A stretch of 64,000 bases of DNA from Psoroptes ovis. Taxonomy: Eukaryota > Arthropoda > Arachnida > Sarcoptiformes > Psoroptidae. Below, piece by piece: positions 1 through 12,994 of the stretch; within the stretch, counting starts at the first letter, position 1; each line of letters starts with the position of its first letter. A program made the translations under genes and the position numbers. The notes beneath the pieces are model-generated. The model saw nothing but the letters and a program-made list of their open reading frames with translations, was not told where the DNA came from and searched no databases. The stretch is taken from positions 3,720,001 through 3,784,000 of the forward strand of contig PQWQ01000004.1 of assembly GCA_002943765.1 (NCBI GenBank), in the 5' to 3' direction.

Positions 1-2860
1 CTGAAAATGGTGAATCATTATTACATTTATGTGCCGATTGTAAATCATCTGATAATGATGAAATGTTAGAAATTGCACGTTTTTTACTTGATCATGGTGC
101 CAATGTTAATCAAATCAATAATGATCATGATAGTGTACTTCATCGAACAATCAAAAATCGAAATCAAAAATTATTTGATCTACTTATCGAACGACATATT
201 ATACAGGAATCAAATTTAAATATTGAAATGATGAATAAAAATTTCGATACACCACTTGCCATAGCTGTTGAATTGATTGACAAATATGATGATGATCATT
301 ATGCACTCAATCTGTTACGATTAAATATATCTTTAGACACTGTTAGACCTATTTATCCTGGTGATACATTGCTTAATCATTTAGGCCGTAATTGTTTTGA
401 AAAAGCAGCAATGTTTCTTGTTGAAAATGGTGCAAATGTCAATTTGGTCAATAAAAGAGGTGAATCGATTCTACATTTGGGTAAATATCATTCAATTAGT
501 TATTATTTCATCTAACATTATTCTCTTGTATTTTCCACAGCATCCATGAATGGGTTAAAAGATTTAGTTTGTTTGTTGCTGGAGAAAAATGTAAATTGTA
601 ATCTAGTTACATTGCCATGCAATGATTCTAATGTGTCAGATGATCAACAAGATATGGTATACAATCAAACTGCCCTACATTTGGCCATTCTTGGTGGTCA
701 TGATGATATTGTTGAAAAAATAATTACATTCCATGATGGTTGGTCACGAAAAGGTTGTCTAGATTCAGCATTGATGACGCCAGATGTAGACATCAAAAAT
801 AGTTTAAATCAAACACCCTTTAGTTTAGCAATTGAAATGGGTCAATTTAACATTGCCGAATTGTTGATACGAGCTGGAGCAGATATCAATGTTAAAGATG
901 CGAATGGAATGTCTTTGATTCAAAGAATGATAATACAAGATAATAAAGATGGTGCCCGATTCCTACTTGAACACGGTGTCAACATTAATGAAAAATGTTC
1001 AACCACCAATGAAAGCTACCTTGAATGTGCCATAAATTATAATCGTGTTGAAATTGTTGAATCATTGTGTCGATTAGGTTCGAATGTTCAAGAAAAAACT
1101 GTAGATGGTGATAGTCTTCTATGGAAAGCACTGAAGCTAGATGACCCATCTAACACTATGGCTTCCATTTTGGTTCGATACAATTGTGACTTGAATGGCT
1201 GGCATCAATCCACTGAATGTGGTTTCAGTCAAACACTTTTACATCGTGCATTAGATGAAAATAATCAACGAGCTGCAATATTTCTCATTGAAAATGGCTG
1301 CCACATTCATGCCGTTCGACGTCCTGGCCCTGATGGAAAAGGTCAAGAAGATTGCGATGGTCAAACACCGGTAAATATAATACAATTCATCCAAGGATAT
1401 TCATTAATTTTTTTTTTTTTTTTTTTGAAATAGCTGCACATGGCTTGTAGTTGGGGCATGGAAGAAGTTGTCAAATCATTAATCGAACAACATGTTGATG
1501 CCAATAAAGTGGATAATGAAGGTAAAACAGCCTTACATATGGCAATTTTAAATCAAAATCATCCAATCATTGATTTATTGCTCAACTATCGAGTCTGTGA
1601 TATACATAAAGCGGATAATTATGGATTGACCCCGTTTGCATTGGCCATAAAATTAAAATCACGGACAACCGCACAAGCACTTAGACGTCGAGATCCTGCT
1701 GTTGCCGAACAACGAGATGGTAAAGGTCGAACATATTTACATTTAGCCTTACAACGTAATGATTATGATGCTGTACTATTTTTGCTTGATAATGATGTTG
1801 AAGTGAATTGTCGTGTGAATGATTCACAGCGTAAAGCACCATTACATTTGGCAGCTGAAACCGGATCAGAAATTATTCTTAGAACACTAATACTTGCAGG
1901 CACTGAACTGAATGTGGTTACTCAACAAAATCAAACTGGTATGTCATTTTTTTTTCATTGAAAAATATTTGCAATAATTGCATTATTCAATTTATTTAGC
2001 ATTACATCTGGCTGCTGATTTAGACAAATATCAAATGGTCGAAATATTACTTGATCTAGGAATAGATGCTAATATTCAAGATTCGAATGGAAATACAGCA
2101 TTACATTTAGCTGCACAAAAAGCTTATCATAATACATGTAGAGTGTTGATTGGACAAATACCTCATCAATTAAATATTCATATCATAAACAATCGTGGCC
2201 ATAATATATTTCATTGTTTAGCTTTGTCATCAAATAAAGCTGCTGCCAGTGCAATTTTCGAGGAACTAATTATCAAATGTACAAATTTCGATCTTGATAG
2301 TAGAGATAATGAAGGAAATACACCATTATTGCTTGGTATGTTTTTAATAATTCACCATATTAATTAGTATGAAAAAAAAATTCAATTGAAGAATGTAATG
2401 ATATGATAAAATATTTGATCCTAATTGTCTTATTTTTTTTTTGATTTTATCAATTAAAGCTTATATGAATGGTAACAGTAAATTATGTCGATTACTGGTA
2501 AAAGAAGGATCGACATTGGGCACAAGAAATAATCAAGGCGTGTCTATATTCAATCATGTTATGCCAACACGACAATTATTGACATCATTACTTGATTCAT
2601 TAAACAAAATGCCACAATGGAAAGATGGACCAGAATGTTTGGAATGTGGCCAAAAATTTAATATAACAAATCGTCGTCATCATTGTAGACATTGTGGCCG
2701 TGAACTTTGTTATCGTTGTTCACCGAAAGAAATTTTAATAATGAAATTTCAACAAAATAATGATAATAGTAATATCAATGCTAATAGTAAACGTTCAAAT
2801 GCACAAAGTCGTGTTTGTGAATTATGTTATGATGTTTTAACCTTGGGTACTTTTAATTAA
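1..2860 (+). CDS. ANKFY1: ANKFY1 (rabankyrin-5), C-terminal part, cut by window start
   Basis: This is the last ~850 residues of an ankyrin-repeat protein ending in a FYVE zinc finger, the layout of ANKFY1, an early-endosome Rab5 effector that binds PI3P. The reading frame is already open at base 3. Exons join as 1-480, 541-1370, 1434-1938, 2000-2335 and 2460-2860. All introns are GT-AG and 60-124 bp, and each join restores an ankyrin consensus (for example LHLASMNG across the first and TPLHMACSWG across the second). Many ankyrin repeats are visible. The FYVE domain is at about 2608-2850, with the WKDGPEC, RRHHCRHCG and SRVCELC signatures and all eight Cys positions. The stop is TAA at 2858-2860, and an AATAAA lies near 3007. 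The N-terminal BTB and remaining repeats would be upstream of the window. The family call is secure. Confidence 0.93.
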
Positions 2861-4330
2861 TTAATTAGATAACTTGAAACAATTGGAACAATTTCAATGA
2901 TTTTTTATTATACAAATATTTTATTTCATTTCAACAACAATTATTGTTTTCATCATTTTATTAAATATTTTTATAAACAAGGAACAAATCTTACAAAAAA
3001 AAGACCAATAAACTTGTCTTTCATCTAACCCTCAAATACCCAATGACAAATAATCGTATTTGTTTGTTTTAAATGTATTTCAATTTGTTATTTGATTATT
3101 TTTTCGTATTGAATTACAAATTAGAAGAAATTAGGAAAAAAAATATTCGTGACCACAAATAAATGATTGAAGAAATAATTTAGCACCAAAAAAAAAAAAC
3201 AAAAAACAAAAACTAAATGTCATTTCTATGTACTAAATTCATATCAAATTCTTTGAAAATCATTTTCTACTTTTAAAATGGTAAAATTCTATCCAATTTC
3301 GACTAAAAACAATCAAAATAAATAGAAATAAACAAACAATTCTAGAATTACGTGAATAAACAAAAAAAAAATTTTTTTTCCTTCAAATTTTACGATAATC
3401 AACCGATCGATCAATCAATAGTGATAATTAGCATTACTTGAATGGAAGCACGTTGAAAAACCAAAAGAAATTTCAAATTTTGGAAATCAAAAAAAAAAAA
3501 ACTCAAAAATCAATGATAAATGCTTGAATAAATAATTTTTCAATGATAAATAATTCTAAATACATTGAATGTGATTGCTTTCAATAGTGTGAGTGAGAGT
3601 GAGAGAGTCTTAAATTTTTGTTTTTTTTCAAATCTTAAAATTTCAAAATTGATTAAATGATGATAATTTAATGTGTGTGTGCATGCGTTTGTTCGCTTGT
3701 GTATTTTTGCATTGGAAAATATACACACAGACGCATTTAATATTGCCATGATCATAATGCACCATAATACTTTCTCACAGGCACCGAAAAAAAAAATGAA
3801 TGTAATTGAAGGCGTATATATAGTCGGAATAACCGACAGAAGAATGAAAATGTAGAACGCATTACGGTTTTTATTTATTCATTTTTTTTGGGTTGAAAAC
3901 ATACACAATTCCTGACTGGGTGAATTTCTATGATTTAGAATGGAATTTCAATTGAAATATGAATGAATGAATTACAAATGATGAATATCATTCGATATCA
4001 CTGAACAAAAAACAACACTGAATTTTTCAAAAACCAAAAAGCAAAGACATTCAAAAACGTCATTCAAAAAATAAAATAAAATTATTTCATTTCATATATA
4101 TTCAATTGATGATAATGATTATGATGTATTATAATGAATGATTATTATTAATATTAATAATTATTACCCATTTATAATATATGTGTGTGTGTGTGTTTTG
4201 TGATATTTGTTTTGATAATATTTTGAATTTTGTGTAATTTTTCAAATATGAATGAATGAATGTGTTTATTTCTTTCAAAAAATTATTACAAATAAGTATA
4301 TGCATACATTTTATTAATTTATATATAATA

Positions 4331-4410
4331 TTAGATTGTCCGAAAAGTTCTTGCCGATTTTCCGATGATTTTCTACGATATAACCGGCAAAAACTTTTCG
4401 GACAACTTAA
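4331..4410. mobile_element. 80-bp mariner-like MITE, copy 1
   Basis: This is an 80-bp near-palindrome flanked by TA on both sides, as expected of a Tc1/mariner target site. The ends read TTAGATTGTCCGAAAAGTTC inward on the left, and the reverse complement of the right end is TTAAGTTGTCCGAAAAGTTT. The centre contains TTCTACGATATAA, which is shared with copies 4 and 6. It has no coding capacity, so it would depend on a transposase from elsewhere. Confidence 0.85.
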
Positions 4411-5258
4411 TATAAATGATTTTTTTTCAAACACATTTATATACGTGTATAAAAATTAATTTATGAATATAAATATGAATGTTTCTCTCTCTGTGTGTGT
4501 CTGTATATATTGAATTGAACAATGAAATAATGTATAAATTAATAATCAAATATATCAAGTATTAATCAATTGAATACTAATATCATTATGTATGATGATA
4601 TGTATGTATGTATTTAAATTATATTTTTCAATTTATTTATTGTTTATTTTGAAATAATGATTATTATTATATTATATATATATAAAATTATGTGCCATTT
4701 CGGTGCGCCATAGCCAAATTTCAATGTTTTATATATTTTTAAATATTTTTTTTTGTTTTTCGTCTTCATTCATTCATTCATTCATTTAATTTTCATACTT
4801 ATTCGCCCATTTCAATTTTCAAAGTGATTGTTTTGTTTGAAATATATATTTCGAAAAATGTGAAAATTTTATTTTTGTTTTATTTTTTTCAAATCAAATT
4901 GAATAATTCATATTCATATTCAGTGATATTTTCAATTATTATTATTAATTGATTAATTCATTCATTCATTCATTTATTTATATTTCTATTTGTATGTATT
5001 GAATTGAAATATATTCTTGTTTTTTTTTTTTTTATTGCCTACTAGTAAGTTGAGTGTCGAACGGATACAACAAAAAAAATAAATAAAAATAAAGCAAAAT
5101 AATGAAAATTTTAGGCCAACATTATATTGTCAATGAATCTGTGTATTTGATATGAATATTTGAGACTATTCTTCCGAAAAAAAAAAAATAAAATTCAATT
5201 CTTTTACATCATTTTTCCATTGTTTTCAGGGTAATAATTAATATAATAATTAAAACAA

Positions 5259-5320
5259 TAACAATAATAATGATATTATTCGTGTTTAATAATAATTAAT
5301 ATCATTATTATTATTGTTAT
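5259..5320. repeat. AT-rich imperfect inverted repeat
   Basis: The left arm (about 5259-5281, CAATAACAATAATAATGATA) and the right arm (about 5297-5320) are inverse complements apart from a 3-bp indel, with a loop of about 15 bases. It is built of AAT-type simple sequence, so it may be an accident of microsatellite growth. Confidence 0.4.
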
Positions 5321-5760
5321 GATTGTCGTTTTCCATTCATTCATTTCAAATTGTTAATGTTATTATCATTCTAATCATTGTTATTTGATTTTAAAAATAT
5401 TTGTTTAAAATGAATTTTTCATTTGTTTTGTTTTGTTTTGTTTTTTTTTGTCCGCCGACAGCCAGCCATAAATTGTTGAATTGAATGAAATGTTGAATTG
5501 TTGTTTGATTCATCGTTTTTTTTTTTCGATGTCATTTGTGTTCATTATTGCATTATAATATCGTTGTTGCATATTGTCAATGTTATAATTTTTGAAAAAT
5601 ACTTTTAAATATTTGTTCAAAAGTGATTATTCAACAATTGATTCTTTGAATGTTTCGCTACCAGTTAAGTTTATTTCATTGATTTTCTATTAAAAATTGT
5701 CAAAAAGTCGAAAACAAGGGAAAACCCTTTGATTTTTTTTTTGAAGGAAAAAAAATTCAA

Positions 5761-8700
5761 GGTAAGTGTACCAATTTACTCAAATGTCATTCGCAATTAT
5801 TTCAGTATGCAGATTCAATGTCCACAGAGATTTTGTGTTTCAATCATGTGTATTTGCGCATTGATTGATTGATCGATTGATTGAAATTGACAGAAATCTT
5901 ACTGTAAAAATCGGAAATTGTGATGTAATTTGCAAAAATATGTCTGAATTAACCTCTGTGGTTTCTTTCCTCTTGATTTTTTCTACAATCGTCAATCGAC
6001 GACCAAACACTTTCGATTTGTTTTAATTGTATTTCATTAATTTTAAATTTTATAAAAACGACACTCTGATGACGTGAAAACCCGTAATATTTTAATCTGT
6101 TTATTTATTTTTATTTATTTGTTCAATGATCATTGATTTTCATTTGATAATTTGTTTTGTGCGTTCGCTTGGGTTAATCCAAGCCTTTTTTTTTCTTCGA
6201 AAAATTTTTTTTATTTTAAATTTAACAATCAATCAACAATCAATCAATCAACGATCAATCAATCGCCAAATGTGATATGAAATTTTTTTTTGCCATTTTC
6301 TCAGTATTTTTTGTTTTCAAAAATATTTTTCTTACTAAATCAATCAATCGATTGATTGATTGATTGAAATTTGATTTGAAATTTTTTTATTTTCAATTTT
6401 CAATGAACAAAAAAACAAAAACGAATATTTCGAAATCACCCAGAAAAATTTCAAATCAAAAAATCTGTCCCTGTCTATCGTTGTGTGTGTTCATATGCAA
6501 GTGTGCAAATATGATTATTTGGCATATTTGAAAATCTTTGAATATTTTGTTCATCATCAAAAATCATGAAACTGAATAATTGACTTTGTTTTTTTTTTTT
6601 GCTTAAACCTTTGATGTCTAATTTCAAATAAGACGACTGATGAATAAAATAAACACAAAGAAAAACAGAAAATGAAATGCAAATTTTCAATGACGGATGT
6701 ACATAAGAAGTAGTAAGATTGATAAAAAAAATCAAACGATCAAACCATACATAAATGTGTCAATAAAAAAAAACAATTTTTTTTTTTTTTTGTAAAAATC
6801 AAGAATTATTCGAGGTTTTTGTCTCAGTTTTTTTTTTCTTAAATATAAATTAAAATCATTAAATAAAATAATTAATAAAATTGACAAACAAACAAACAAA
6901 CACTTGAAGCAAGCAATAAGCAAACAAATACACACGAAAAAAAAAACTTGTAAATATGAACAATAATCTCGTAGGAGATTTGTAATATGTAACTTGAAAA
7001 CCCACTTGAAATCATTATCATTACTTTTTTAAGACTATAGTTTCACTCTGTTTTGTAAGTAATGTTGCGAATTTTTAATTTGAAAAAAATAAAATTTTCA
7101 AATTCAATGAATGAATGATTGAATGAATGAGTCAAGTGATAATTTTCACCATTATTATTTCAATGAACAATTGTTCCATTTTAAGCAGATGTAAATGATT
7201 ATTATTATTATTATTATTTGTATTTGTATTGTCTATTCAAATATAATAATATTGAATTTATTTATTCATATATACACGATTCATTTTCATGATTATAATT
7301 GAATGATGATGAATAAATTCATTTTTAACTCATTCATTCATTCAATACTGATTTCATTCATTTCATTGAACAGAAAAAATGAAGGACAATTGATTTGAAT
7401 ATAAAAAAAAAATGAAATGAAATGAAGAAAAAAAATTTCATTTCTTTGTTTATTTAATTTCAATTCTTCTTAATTGAATGTTCAATGGTCGAAACAGGTG
7501 ACATACAGGTAAATAACTAATGGATAAAATGAAATTAAAGTGAAATTGAAATTGAAATGAGCAGGTAAATCAAGCGCAGCAAGTTTTTTGTTGCAGAAAT
7601 TTTTTGTTTTTTTAAAAATTTCAAAAATTTTAAAATTTTTTGAAATTTCATTCATTTTGCTGCTATTTCGATGTATTTTTTTTTCCACAAAGAAAAAATC
7701 CAATATAAATCTTTCATTTGAATCAAATTAAATTTGAAAAAAATATAAACACTTTTCTAGTAAACACACTTGTTTTTTTGAAATAATCATTGAATAACCA
7801 ATACACACAATAGATTGCAACAAGTGTTGCTAATGTTTCATCGCTAATTCATTATCATGAATTATCAATTATCAATCACAATCAAATTTCACTTCATTTT
7901 CTCATTATCGTTAATGAAATTTACGCTGAAATAGGCTCGATTATACATGTATAAATGCATTGAAAAATATTTTTTTTTCTTTTTTGAATATAAAATATTC
8001 ATATTTGACAGTGTTTATATGTTCATTTGTTGGATCGACAAATTTTTTTGCTGTTTTGTACACTGAGACAACACTGAAATCAAAGAAAAACCACTTGCCA
8101 GTATTGCAGTGATGAATGGCCACAAATAACTCTGAACAAAATAAGCGAAACGCATCTCTTCTCGTAGTTGTTTTTCTCAAAAATTTCAAATTTTTTGTTT
8201 TAATTGAAATCACAAAAAACAACGACAGCAGCAACAGCAACAGGTTGGTAGTGAATTTTCAAGTTATTTTCAATTGCTGCTGCTGCTGTTGTTGACTTGT
8301 TTGCTTGTCGTTCACTATCGAATAATAATCAAAGAAATTGAAATGAAATTTTTTGTTAAAATGAAAATAAACACAAGAATCGTGAAGAAACATTCGTTCA
8401 TTTATTTCATATATGCAATAATAATAATTTCTGATAAAAATCATGGAACCAATGACGATGCTGATAGAATGATGATGGATAATAATGACGGTGGCTGCTT
8501 CTGCTGCTGATGCCTGTCATTGTGATTGTTGGCCAACATCCATTTTCCATTGAAAAGAAAAAAAATGATCAATTCTTTGTTTATTTTATTTGTTTGTCGC
8601 CCAAATTGCATTATGAATTGTTGAATTGTTGTTGTTTGTTTGCTGCTGTTTTGTTGTTTTGGGCGATGAACGTTACCTGTGCCTATGCATGTGCATGTGT

Positions 8701-9177
8701 GCTTGCTTTATATGTGATTAGAATTGCAAATGATAATTGTCATTGTATCATAATGTCGACTAGTTCAAATCAAATATTTGAAAAAAAGTGGTTAGGTCAA
8801 ATAGAGATAGCTTAATATTCATTCATATTTATTAATTCATTTGTCAACTTGTACATTTTCAGAAGAAACTGGTCATTCAACTGATTTTGTGTTTGTTTGT
8901 TTGATGATTTGTATGATGTGTTTTAAATGTTGTTTAAATGTTGTTGATGTAGCTGCTGCTGTTGCTGTTGTGTCATCTTGTTTTCAGTCGTTTCTATGTA
9001 TCTGTGTGTAATCATGAATGTATCTACTGTTGCTATTGCTGATGCAAATGTCATGATGATATACATGTTTGGTGTCATATGAACTATTCAAATAAATGAA
9101 TAAAATGAAATAAGAAAAATTTATTTTATACTTAAATTATCTTCGTTTTTTTTTTTTTTTTTTTTGAATATTTAGTT
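5761..9177 (+). other. possible leader intron of the Rab34/36-like gene
   Basis: A consensus donor (AAG|GTAAGT) begins near 5761. A long T tract ending in TTTAG lies about 70 bases before the Rab start codon. No intervening ATG-rich coding sequence is evident. Only transcript data can show whether the two sites are joined. Confidence 0.25.
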
Positions 9178-9246
9178 TTAGTGCCATTCGACTTGAATAC
9201 TTTGACTTTATAAGAGATAAAAACGAAAATCCTTTAAGACGAAATT

Positions 9247-10577
9247 ATGGCCACCGAACGTGCCATCAATTCTTGGATCTATCCAATGGATTCATCATGT
9301 ACTCCTTATAATGAAACAAATTTTAGTCCAGAAGTTCGTAAACTTTGTCAAGAAGAAGTTGATTTTATGTTGAATGAATCATCATCAAACAATAATAATA
9401 ATCATAATGATAATAATAATAATAATAATTCACAAGCAACAACCAAATTAAGGCCACTTGAACCACTTCGAAATAAACTTCGTATTGCTAAATGTAATGT
9501 TGTTGGTGATACATCTGTAGGCAAAACATGTTTAGTGAATCGTTTTGGTTATGATGTTTTTGATTCCAAATCTAAAGCCACTATTGGTGTTGATTTTGAT
9601 GTACAGAAATTCTCCATTCTTAATCGTCCCTTCACACTTCAGGTAAGTATATTCATATTTTGATTGATACAAGCATTAATTTATGTTTAATTCTGATATT
9701 AATCATGAAACAGATATGGGACACAGCCGGTGATGAGAGATTTCGTTCAATAACACGAGCATATTATCGAGGTGCACATGCAGCTCTTATTGTTTTTGAT
9801 CTTACCACAATCAAATCATTTCAAAATGTCAATCTTTGGCATGATGAAATTATTGAAGCTACACATTCACCTAAACCATCAGCAGGATCATTAACTTTAA
9901 CACGATTACGATCACAAAAAGGTAGCAATACATCTCCACAACATAGCCACAGTAGTCGGCCTTATCTGTTTCTAGTCGGAACAAAAAAAGATTTGATCAC
10001 AGAAGAAACGATAGCCTTTTATCGAACTGAAGGAGCTAAATTGGCAAATAAAATTGGTGCAGAATTTTGGATGGTATCAAGCCATACTGGCGAAAATGTT
10101 AATGATCTTTTCAAGCGTGTTGCTTGCCTTTGTTTCGATCGATATTTATTACGTGAATTACGTGTTCAAAAAGATCGAACATCACAATATGAACAACAAC
10201 AACAACGAGCTTTGTCTGCGATTGCTGCTGATAATCCAGCCGATGAACAAAATACATCGAATGATCATCCAGCAAATAAACGATCTGTACATTATTCAGC
10301 TGAAAATGGTGGTAAAGTAGCATTTTTCTATCAAGATGAACATAAAAATGGAAAAACACGTTCAATGTATAATAAAAATGATGTATGGCCATTAATCACT
10401 GAATGGTGGCATCAATGGTTTGGACAACAAGGTAAAATACGTCGTAGATTAGGTCGAGTAGGAAATGGTAATAAAATTGGAGACAATTCATTGGCAAACA
10501 ATAATCATAAAACAATGATTGACGATGAAAAATGTCAACGAATTCATTGTTTTAATTTCAATTGTATGAGAATATGA
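9247..10577 (+). CDS. Rab34/Rab36-like small GTPase with long C-terminal tail
   Basis: Two exons (9247-9642 and 9714-10577; intron 71 bp, GT-AG) encode about 419 aa. After a ~60-residue N-terminal extension with an Asn run come the GTPase boxes: P-loop GDTSVGKT, switch I KATIGVDF, WDTAGDERF, G4 TKKD and G5 VSSHTGEN. The sequence around FLVGTKKDL and SSHTGENVNDLF is close to the Rab34/Rab36 branch, which acts in Golgi/lysosome positioning and, in ciliated animals, ciliogenesis. Two features are odd. The switch II catalytic Gln (WDTAGQE in most Rabs) is Asp. The tail is more than 150 residues longer than usual and lacks a CC end, finishing instead in CMRI, which could act as a CaaX-like prenylation site. 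A Ser/Thr-rich insert (KPSAGS to SSRP) precedes the G4 box. Membership of the Rab34/36 branch is likely; loss of GTPase activity is inference. Confidence 0.88.
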
Positions 10578-11077
10578 TGATGATGATGATGATGGCCAAA
10601 AAAAAAAAAAAATAATCAAAATCTATGACTATCAAAATATATTTCTCAAAATGCTACAAAATATATCAATGATCGACAATATTATATAATATATATATTT
10701 TATAAATTATTCTTTTTTTTTGTTGTTGTTTATATTCAAAAAAAGAAAAAAAATATTAAATTTCAGATAAATTCAGATATATTTGTGTGTAAGTGTGTGT
10801 GTGTGGGTGTATTTATCACTAATATATATATTTTTCACTTTTTGTTTATTAATTTTTTTCTTAAATATAATAATAATAATTTCCAGATATATATTATATA
10901 TTTTGATCATTTGAAAAAAAAAACAAAATTAATTATAAAATTGATTATTAAAAATTGATATATTTATGATTCAATTTTATGAGATTTCATTGATTATTAT
11001 TAATGTAATTATTTTTGATTGTTATTCATCCAGTTCAATTATAATTGATTAATTCTATTATTATGATGATTCAATAA
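10578..11077. other. convergent 3' region of the Rab and BCKDK genes
   Basis: This is 500 bp of AT-rich sequence between two tail-to-tail genes, with TATA and GTGTG simple repeats. Several poly-A-signal-like hexamers occur on both strands. No gene is seen. Confidence 0.6.
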
Positions 11078-12994
11078 TTAAATTCGAAATGATTCATATT
11101 TACTATCGATATGTCTTAATCGTAGATAAACATCAGTACCTATTCCTTGCATTGATTCGATGCTTAATTTTCCATTCAAATATTCTGCATATGCACGTGA
11201 TGTTGGTAAACCGAAACCGAAACCATGCATTGGTGATGCTTGCATTGATGAATCTTTCATTATGTTTTCCAATATACCACGATCGAAATTTGATTCAGAT
11301 TGATTTGCTGTTGTGAAATGATATTGTGTAACAAGATCAACTAAATCATGATCGATACCGCCACCATGATCACTAATTCGTATGATAAAATCAATATTAT
11401 TTGATGCAATTGTTACGATGATTGGTGGCAGATTTGATTCAGGCACTGATGCATGTGATTCCAGTGTTGCTCGTACAGCATTTTTCAATAATTCAGGAAG
11501 AATATAATCCAATGGTGAACGTATGTAGGGGAAGCAAGCATTGACGTGCCCATTCACTTTGATTACAGGAGCTCTTCCATAATGTCTTTCGGACAATTTG
11601 GTCACATAATCAATCCAATAATCAATAACATCTTTAGGTTTCATTCGAACATTGATAATTCCAACATGATCTGGTCGATCATCATTATCATGTAATGCTA
11701 AATGATGTTCAGCAAGCATTCTTATTCCTAATCTCGATGTTAACGTTCTATCTAAAAATTGTCTGATCATATTTTCATCAGGAATATGTTTACGACATTC
11801 ACGAAATCCTTCGGCCAACATTGATACAACATTTTTATGTGCATCAACCAATTCTCTAAGCAAATGTGTGAATGTCATCTCCTTTTCTTGATCAGTAATC
11901 TGAAAAAAAAATTGTCATACAATCAACTATGATTTAATTATAAAAAAATTATTAAAATTTCAACCAACCGCAGGATGTTCAGAAAGTAAATAAAATGCTT
12001 TGATATACATTTCATGTACAGCTAAAATTGTTGGATGACATCCGATCAAAAATGGTAACGAACGAAAACCAGCAATCCGATGTGCTATTCTTACAGGTAA
12101 TTCTTTTTGTAAATACATTGCACTTCTCTACAACCATAAAGATTCAAAAAAAAAGATTTGAATTATTATAATTTAGAATCAATAAACATACCAATGTATG
12201 ACTTCCATCAGGACTTTTACCAGAATAAAGAATTGTTGCCGGTGTCAATCGTACGGATGGCTAAGATTTCGGGAAAAAATAATTTTTATTATTAATAATA
12301 AGATAATCAAGAATATATATAACAAAAATGCTATTACTTTAGTAGCTGCAATATCAATGGCTGATTGATTATAAAACCAATTAATACTTTTAGACAATGT
12401 CGATGTCCATAGATTTGATTTACGATTGTTACCATTTGTATTGATACGTCCATACATGAATTGTGTTGGATTTTTATGATTATTATTATTATTTGTATTA
12501 GTATTATTGTTAGTGTTGTCATTATTATTATTATTTGTATTTATTGCATTATTAGCGGATGAATCTTTAATTGTTTTTTGATTTGATTCATTTAAATTAT
12601 TATGATTACTATTTGTCGTTATATTTTGTTGTTGAATGGCTGAAACAGTATTCGATTGAATCAATGTTTTATCATGATTATTCATCGACATTCGAATATT
12701 ATGAAAAAAACTATTCGTTGATGTAATATATTGCTGTGAATGCCCTTTTAATTTATTAATCGACTGTTGCTGTTGCTGCTGCTGTTGCTGATGATGATGA
12801 TGACTTTCGCTATAAGCATGACCAGAACCTGAATTGATTTCATTAGCATTATTGGATGTTCCATGTTCATGTTGTTTTGAATTAGTTTGACTATTTAATC
12901 GACATAATAAAAATAATGAACGATGATTTATATTGTTACGCGATTTTTGTATATAATAATTATAACCATAATAATGTTTGCTGATCATTTTCAT
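11078..12994 (-). CDS. BCKDK: branched-chain alpha-ketoacid dehydrogenase kinase
   Basis: This is a mitochondrial matrix kinase that inactivates the branched-chain ketoacid dehydrogenase complex. Exons on the minus strand are 12994-12338, 12260-12192, 12127-11969 and 11899-11078, all GT-AG, giving about 568 aa. Diagnostic stretches are WFYNQSAID, the RKHI..E..IRQFLDRTLTSR region, LAEHHLALH, the N-box ELLKNAVRAT, G1 box DHGGGI and G2 box GFGFGLPTSRAYA, then GTDVYLRLRHID and a terminal ESFRI. These point to BCKDK rather than PDK. The C-terminal two thirds are canonical. The N-terminus carries a basic, Tyr/Asn-rich presequence and about 150 extra residues of Gln/His/Asn runs before WFYNQ, which human BCKDK lacks. 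The start is uncertain: I chose the MKM methionine at 12994, because the longer frame to 13069 runs through a TA repeat. Confidence 0.93.

Larger units (their letters stand above)
2861..9246. other. 6.4-kb non-coding stretch between ANKFY1 and the Rab gene
   Basis: I see no convincing coding sequence here. ORFs of 60-100 codons are low complexity, overlap on both strands and have no recognisable motifs. The stretch holds many poly-A/T tracts, a TG microsatellite near 4183, one 80-bp mariner-like MITE (4331-4410) and an imperfect AT-rich inverted repeat (5259-5320). There is also a strong splice donor at about 5761 (AAG|GTAAGT). A T17 tract followed by TTTAG at about 9150-9177 looks like a splice acceptor, so the Rab gene may have a leader exon near 5.5-5.76 kb and a long leader intron. 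That is inference. Confidence 0.5.

Noticed and set aside
8274..8815. Adjacent plus-strand frames of 78 and 101 codons
   Set aside because: Built on CTG/TTG repeats with no shared domain and no splice sites restoring a longer protein.
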